Shown: in pieces, positions 5,395-6,986 of the stretch | How the letters are laid out: every line of letters begins with the position of its first letter | Position numbering within the stretch: position 1 is the first letter of the stretch | Assembly: GCA_035540515.1 (NCBI GenBank) | Contig: DATLGM010000378.1 | Location: 1 to 6,986, forward strand | Source of the DNA: WHTG01 sp035540515 | GTDB taxonomy: Bacteria > Actinomycetota > Nitriliruptoria > Euzebyales > Egibacteraceae | Reading direction: 5' to 3' | Length of the DNA stretch: 6,986 bases | The notes under the pieces: model-generated | What the model was told of the DNA's origin: nothing | Seen by the model: only the letters and a program-made list of their open reading frames with translations | Databases searched by the model: none | Translations under genes and position numbers: made by a program

Positions 5395-6745
5395 AGGCGC
5401 GGAGCATCTCGGCGACCTGGAAGGCGAGCTCGAGAGACTGCTGGTTGTTCAGCCGTGGGTCGCAGGCCGTCTCGTAGCGGTACGCCAGGTCCATGTCGGC
5501 GATCTCCTGCGCCCCGCCAAGGCACTCGGTGACGTCTTCGCCGGTCAGCTCGATGTGCACCCCGCCCGGTATGGAGCCCTCGGCGAGATGGATCCCGAAG
5601 AACGCCCGGAGCTCGCCGAGGACGTCGCTGAACCGACGGGTCTTGAAGCCCGTCTCGGACACGAACGTGTTGCCGTGCATCGGATCGCACGACCACACCA
5701 CCGACCAGCCCCGCTCCCTCACGCCCCGCACGATGTCGGGCAGGACGCGCTCGACGTTGTCCGCGCCCATGCGGCTGATCAACGTCAGCCTGCCGGGGGT
5801 GTTGTCCGGGTTGAGCCGGGCGACCAGCGCCTCGACCTCGTCGACCGTGGCCGTCGGCCCCAGCTTCACACCGATGGGGTTGCGCACACCTGACAGGAAG
5901 TGGACGTGCGCCCCGTCGGGGTCGCGGGTGCGCTCACCGATCCACAGCATGTGCGCGCTGCAGTCGTACCAGTCACCGGTCAGCGAGTCCTGGCGGGTCA
6001 GCGCCTCTTCGTAGCCCAGGATCAGCGCCTCGTGCGAGGTCCAGAAGTCGACGGTGTGGAACACCGGGTCATTGCTGACGTCGATCCCGCACGCGGCCAG
6101 GAACCGCAACGCGCGCGTGATCTCGTCGGCGACCGCGACGTACCGCTGCCCTTGCCGTGATTCCGCCACGAACTCCTGGTTCCACACGTGGACCTTCTCC
6201 AGGTCCGCGAACCCGCCGCGGGTGAAGGCTCGCAACAGGTTCAAGGTGGCCGCGGACTGGTGGTAGCAGCGCACCAGCCGCGACGGATCGGGGCGGCGCG
6301 CGTCGGCCGTGGGCTCCAGGGCGTTGACCGCGTCGCCCCGCCATGCCGGCAGTGCCACGCCGTCCACCATCTCGGTCGCAGATGACCTCGGCTTGGCGAA
6401 CTGGCCGGCGATGCGGCCGACCTTCACGACCGGCAGCTGGGCGCCGTAGGTGAGCACCACGGCCATCTGCAGCAAAACCTTCAGCTTGTCGCGGATGGCG
6501 TCGGCGCCGAACGCGGCGAACGTCTCCGCGCAGTCCCCGCCCTGCAGCAGGAAGGCCTCGCCCGCGGCGACGTCCGCCAGGCGCCCCTGCAGGTCCCGTG
6601 ACTCGCCGGCGAAGACCAGCGGGGGCAGCGCCCCGACGGTGGTCAGGGCTGCCTTGAGCTCCTGCTCGTCGGGCCACTCCGGTTGCTGGGCAGCAGCGAA
6701 CTGCGTCCACGACGACGGTGACCAGTTGGGGGGCGCAGCGCTCAT
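5393..6745 (-). CDS. aroG: Class II 3-deoxy-D-arabino-heptulosonate 7-phosphate (DAHP) synthase
   Basis: This enzyme condenses phosphoenolpyruvate with erythrose 4-phosphate to DAHP, the first step of the shikimate pathway. The 450-residue product covers the whole class II domain. Metal ligands are identifiable as Cys72 in GGDCAETF, His357 in DPMHGNT, Glu399 in HIELTGE and Asp429 in ACDPRLN; the last three are each offset by 12 from the M. tuberculosis AroG ligands as I recall them. KVGRIAGQFAKPRS (108-121) supplies PEP-binding Arg and Lys residues, and SRMGADN (324-330) and GERTR (270-274) are intact. Several stretches, such as FAGESR, DFWTSHEALIL and EEALTRQDS, read more like plant DAHP synthases than like the mycobacterial enzyme. 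The N-terminus is shorter than mycobacterial AroG, so its allosteric control may differ. The ATG at 6745 gives the family-like start; a GTG at 6763 in frame would add six residues. Neither has a Shine-Dalgarno. The symbol follows the mycobacterial name. Confidence 0.96.
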   Translation of the reverse strand: MSAAPPNWSPSSWTQFAAAQQPEWPDEQELKAALTTVGALPPLVFAGESRDLQGRLADVAAGEAFLLQGGDCAETFAAFGADAIRDKLKVLLQMAVVLTYGAQLPVVKVGRIAGQFAKPRSSATEMVDGVALPAWRGDAVNALEPTADARRPDPSRLVRCYHQSAATLNLLRAFTRGGFADLEKVHVWNQEFVAESRQGQRYVAVADEITRALRFLAACGIDVSNDPVFHTVDFWTSHEALILGYEEALTRQDSLTGDWYDCSAHMLWIGERTRDPDGAHVHFLSGVRNPIGVKLGPTATVDEVEALVARLNPDNTPGRLTLISRMGADNVERVLPDIVRGVRERGWSVVWSCDPMHGNTFVSETGFKTRRFSDVLGELRAFFGIHLAEGSIPGGVHIELTGEDVTECLGGAQEIADMDLAYRYETACDPRLNNQQSLELAFQVAEMLRA

Positions 6746-6779
6746 CCGGCGGCCAATGGTCACACCGCCGCACCGCCGG
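6746..6779 (-). promoter_or_regulatory. Inverted repeat abutting the aroG start codon
   Basis: In the aroG leader, a seven-base perfect inverted repeat, CCGGCGG against CCGCCGG (6779-6773 and 6752-6746), encloses 20 bases and its second arm touches the ATG at 6745. It occupies the place where a ribosome site would be expected. It might affect initiation, but GC-only repeats of this length arise easily in such DNA. Confidence 0.3.
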
Positions 6780-6832
6780 CGCAAAGGTCGTGGCGGCCCG
6801 CACGTTGGGTCCGGCCCCTTTTCTTGTCCCGC

Positions 6833-6838
6833 TAGTCT
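6833..6838 (+). promoter_or_regulatory. Candidate -10 element for the dehydrogenase gene
   Basis: TAGTCT fits TANNNT, 28 bases before the ATG at 6867, which would leave a leader of about 20 bases carrying the ribosome site. A TTGGGT (6805-6810) upstream is too far away (22 bases) to be a normal -35 element, so support is weak. Confidence 0.35.
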
Positions 6839-6855
6839 CCTCGCCCGGTTCACAC

Positions 6856-6861
6856 GAGGAG
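6856..6861 (+). promoter_or_regulatory. Shine-Dalgarno of the dehydrogenase gene
   Basis: GAGGAG lies five bases before the ATG at 6867. It fixes the start and contrasts with the neighbouring genes that lack a ribosome site. Confidence 0.75.
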
Positions 6862-6866
6862 CACTG

Positions 6867-6986
6867 ATGGACATCCAGGGCAAGGTCGCGCTCGTCACCG
6901 GCGCGAGCGGCGGCATCGGCCGCGAGCTGGCGGCCGGACTGGCGCGCGCCGGCGCGACCGTCGCGCTGAGCGGCCGCGACGCGGCC
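6867..6986 (+). CDS. Short-chain dehydrogenase/reductase (SDR), N-terminal 40 residues only
   Basis: Only the first 40 codons fall in the window. They encode the opening beta strand and dinucleotide-binding turn of an SDR: KVALVTGASGGIGRELA (6-22) contains the TGxxxGxG motif as TGASGGIG (11-18), followed by the helix and second strand ending in SGRD (35-38). An Arg after the second strand is often found in NADP(H)-preferring members, but the substrate cannot be inferred. The ATG at 6867 has a clear GAGGAG upstream and gives the usual distance to the glycine motif. The gene is divergent from aroG across a 121-base gap and continues past the right edge. It may be a general oxidoreductase or a fatty acid or ketoacyl reductase; the visible part does not decide. 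Confidence 0.9.
   Translation, partial: MDIQGKVALVTGASGGIGRELAAGLARAGATVALSGRDAA

Noticed and set aside
6746..6866. Search of the aroG/dehydrogenase gap for a T-box, riboswitch or Trp/Phe-rich leader peptide
   Set aside because: The 121-base gap is too short for a known amino acid riboswitch, and no aromatic-rich short open frame or conserved leader motif could be seen.

Overview
The window is 6,986 bases of very GC-rich bacterial DNA in which nearly every third codon position of the real genes is G or C. Gene density is high; the longest gap is about 121 bases. Gene content suggests an actinobacterium: a tandem-ACT SerB resembling mycobacterial SerB2, a CvpA-plus-trypsin membrane protease resembling mycobacterial Marp (Rv3671c), a class II DAHP synthase, and several start codons that lack a Shine-Dalgarno sequence and may be leaderless. 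The lineage is inferred from remembered family features, not from a search. A deep-branching actinobacterium would fit, but I cannot name a genus.

Layout. On the minus strand, serB (2679-1456), an unrecognised 249-residue gene (1390-641) and the start of an aspartate aminotransferase (644 to the left edge) run in one direction. The last two overlap by four bases (GTGA), so they are probably co-transcribed. Divergent from serB, with 55 bases between the starts, is an unrecognised acidic 157-residue gene (2735-3208, plus). It converges on a PLP-dependent threonine/serine dehydratase or serine-racemase-like gene (4179-3229, minus). That gene is divergent from the Marp-like protease (4198-5376, plus) with only 9 to 18 bases between the start codons. 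The protease converges on a class II DAHP synthase (6745-5393, minus). A short-chain dehydrogenase (6867 onward, plus) begins at the right edge, divergent from the DAHP synthase gene.

How they fit together. The recognised metabolic genes concern amino acids: serine synthesis (SerB), aspartate/glutamate transamination (AspC-like), threonine/serine deamination or serine racemisation, and the first committed step of aromatic amino acid synthesis (DAHP synthase). The protease is the exception and probably serves envelope stress or acid resistance. I see no mobile element, phage gene, CRISPR array, tRNA or rRNA. This looks like ordinary chromosomal core sequence. The most open questions are the two uncharacterised proteins, the very compact divergent promoters, and the plant-like sequence of the DAHP synthase.
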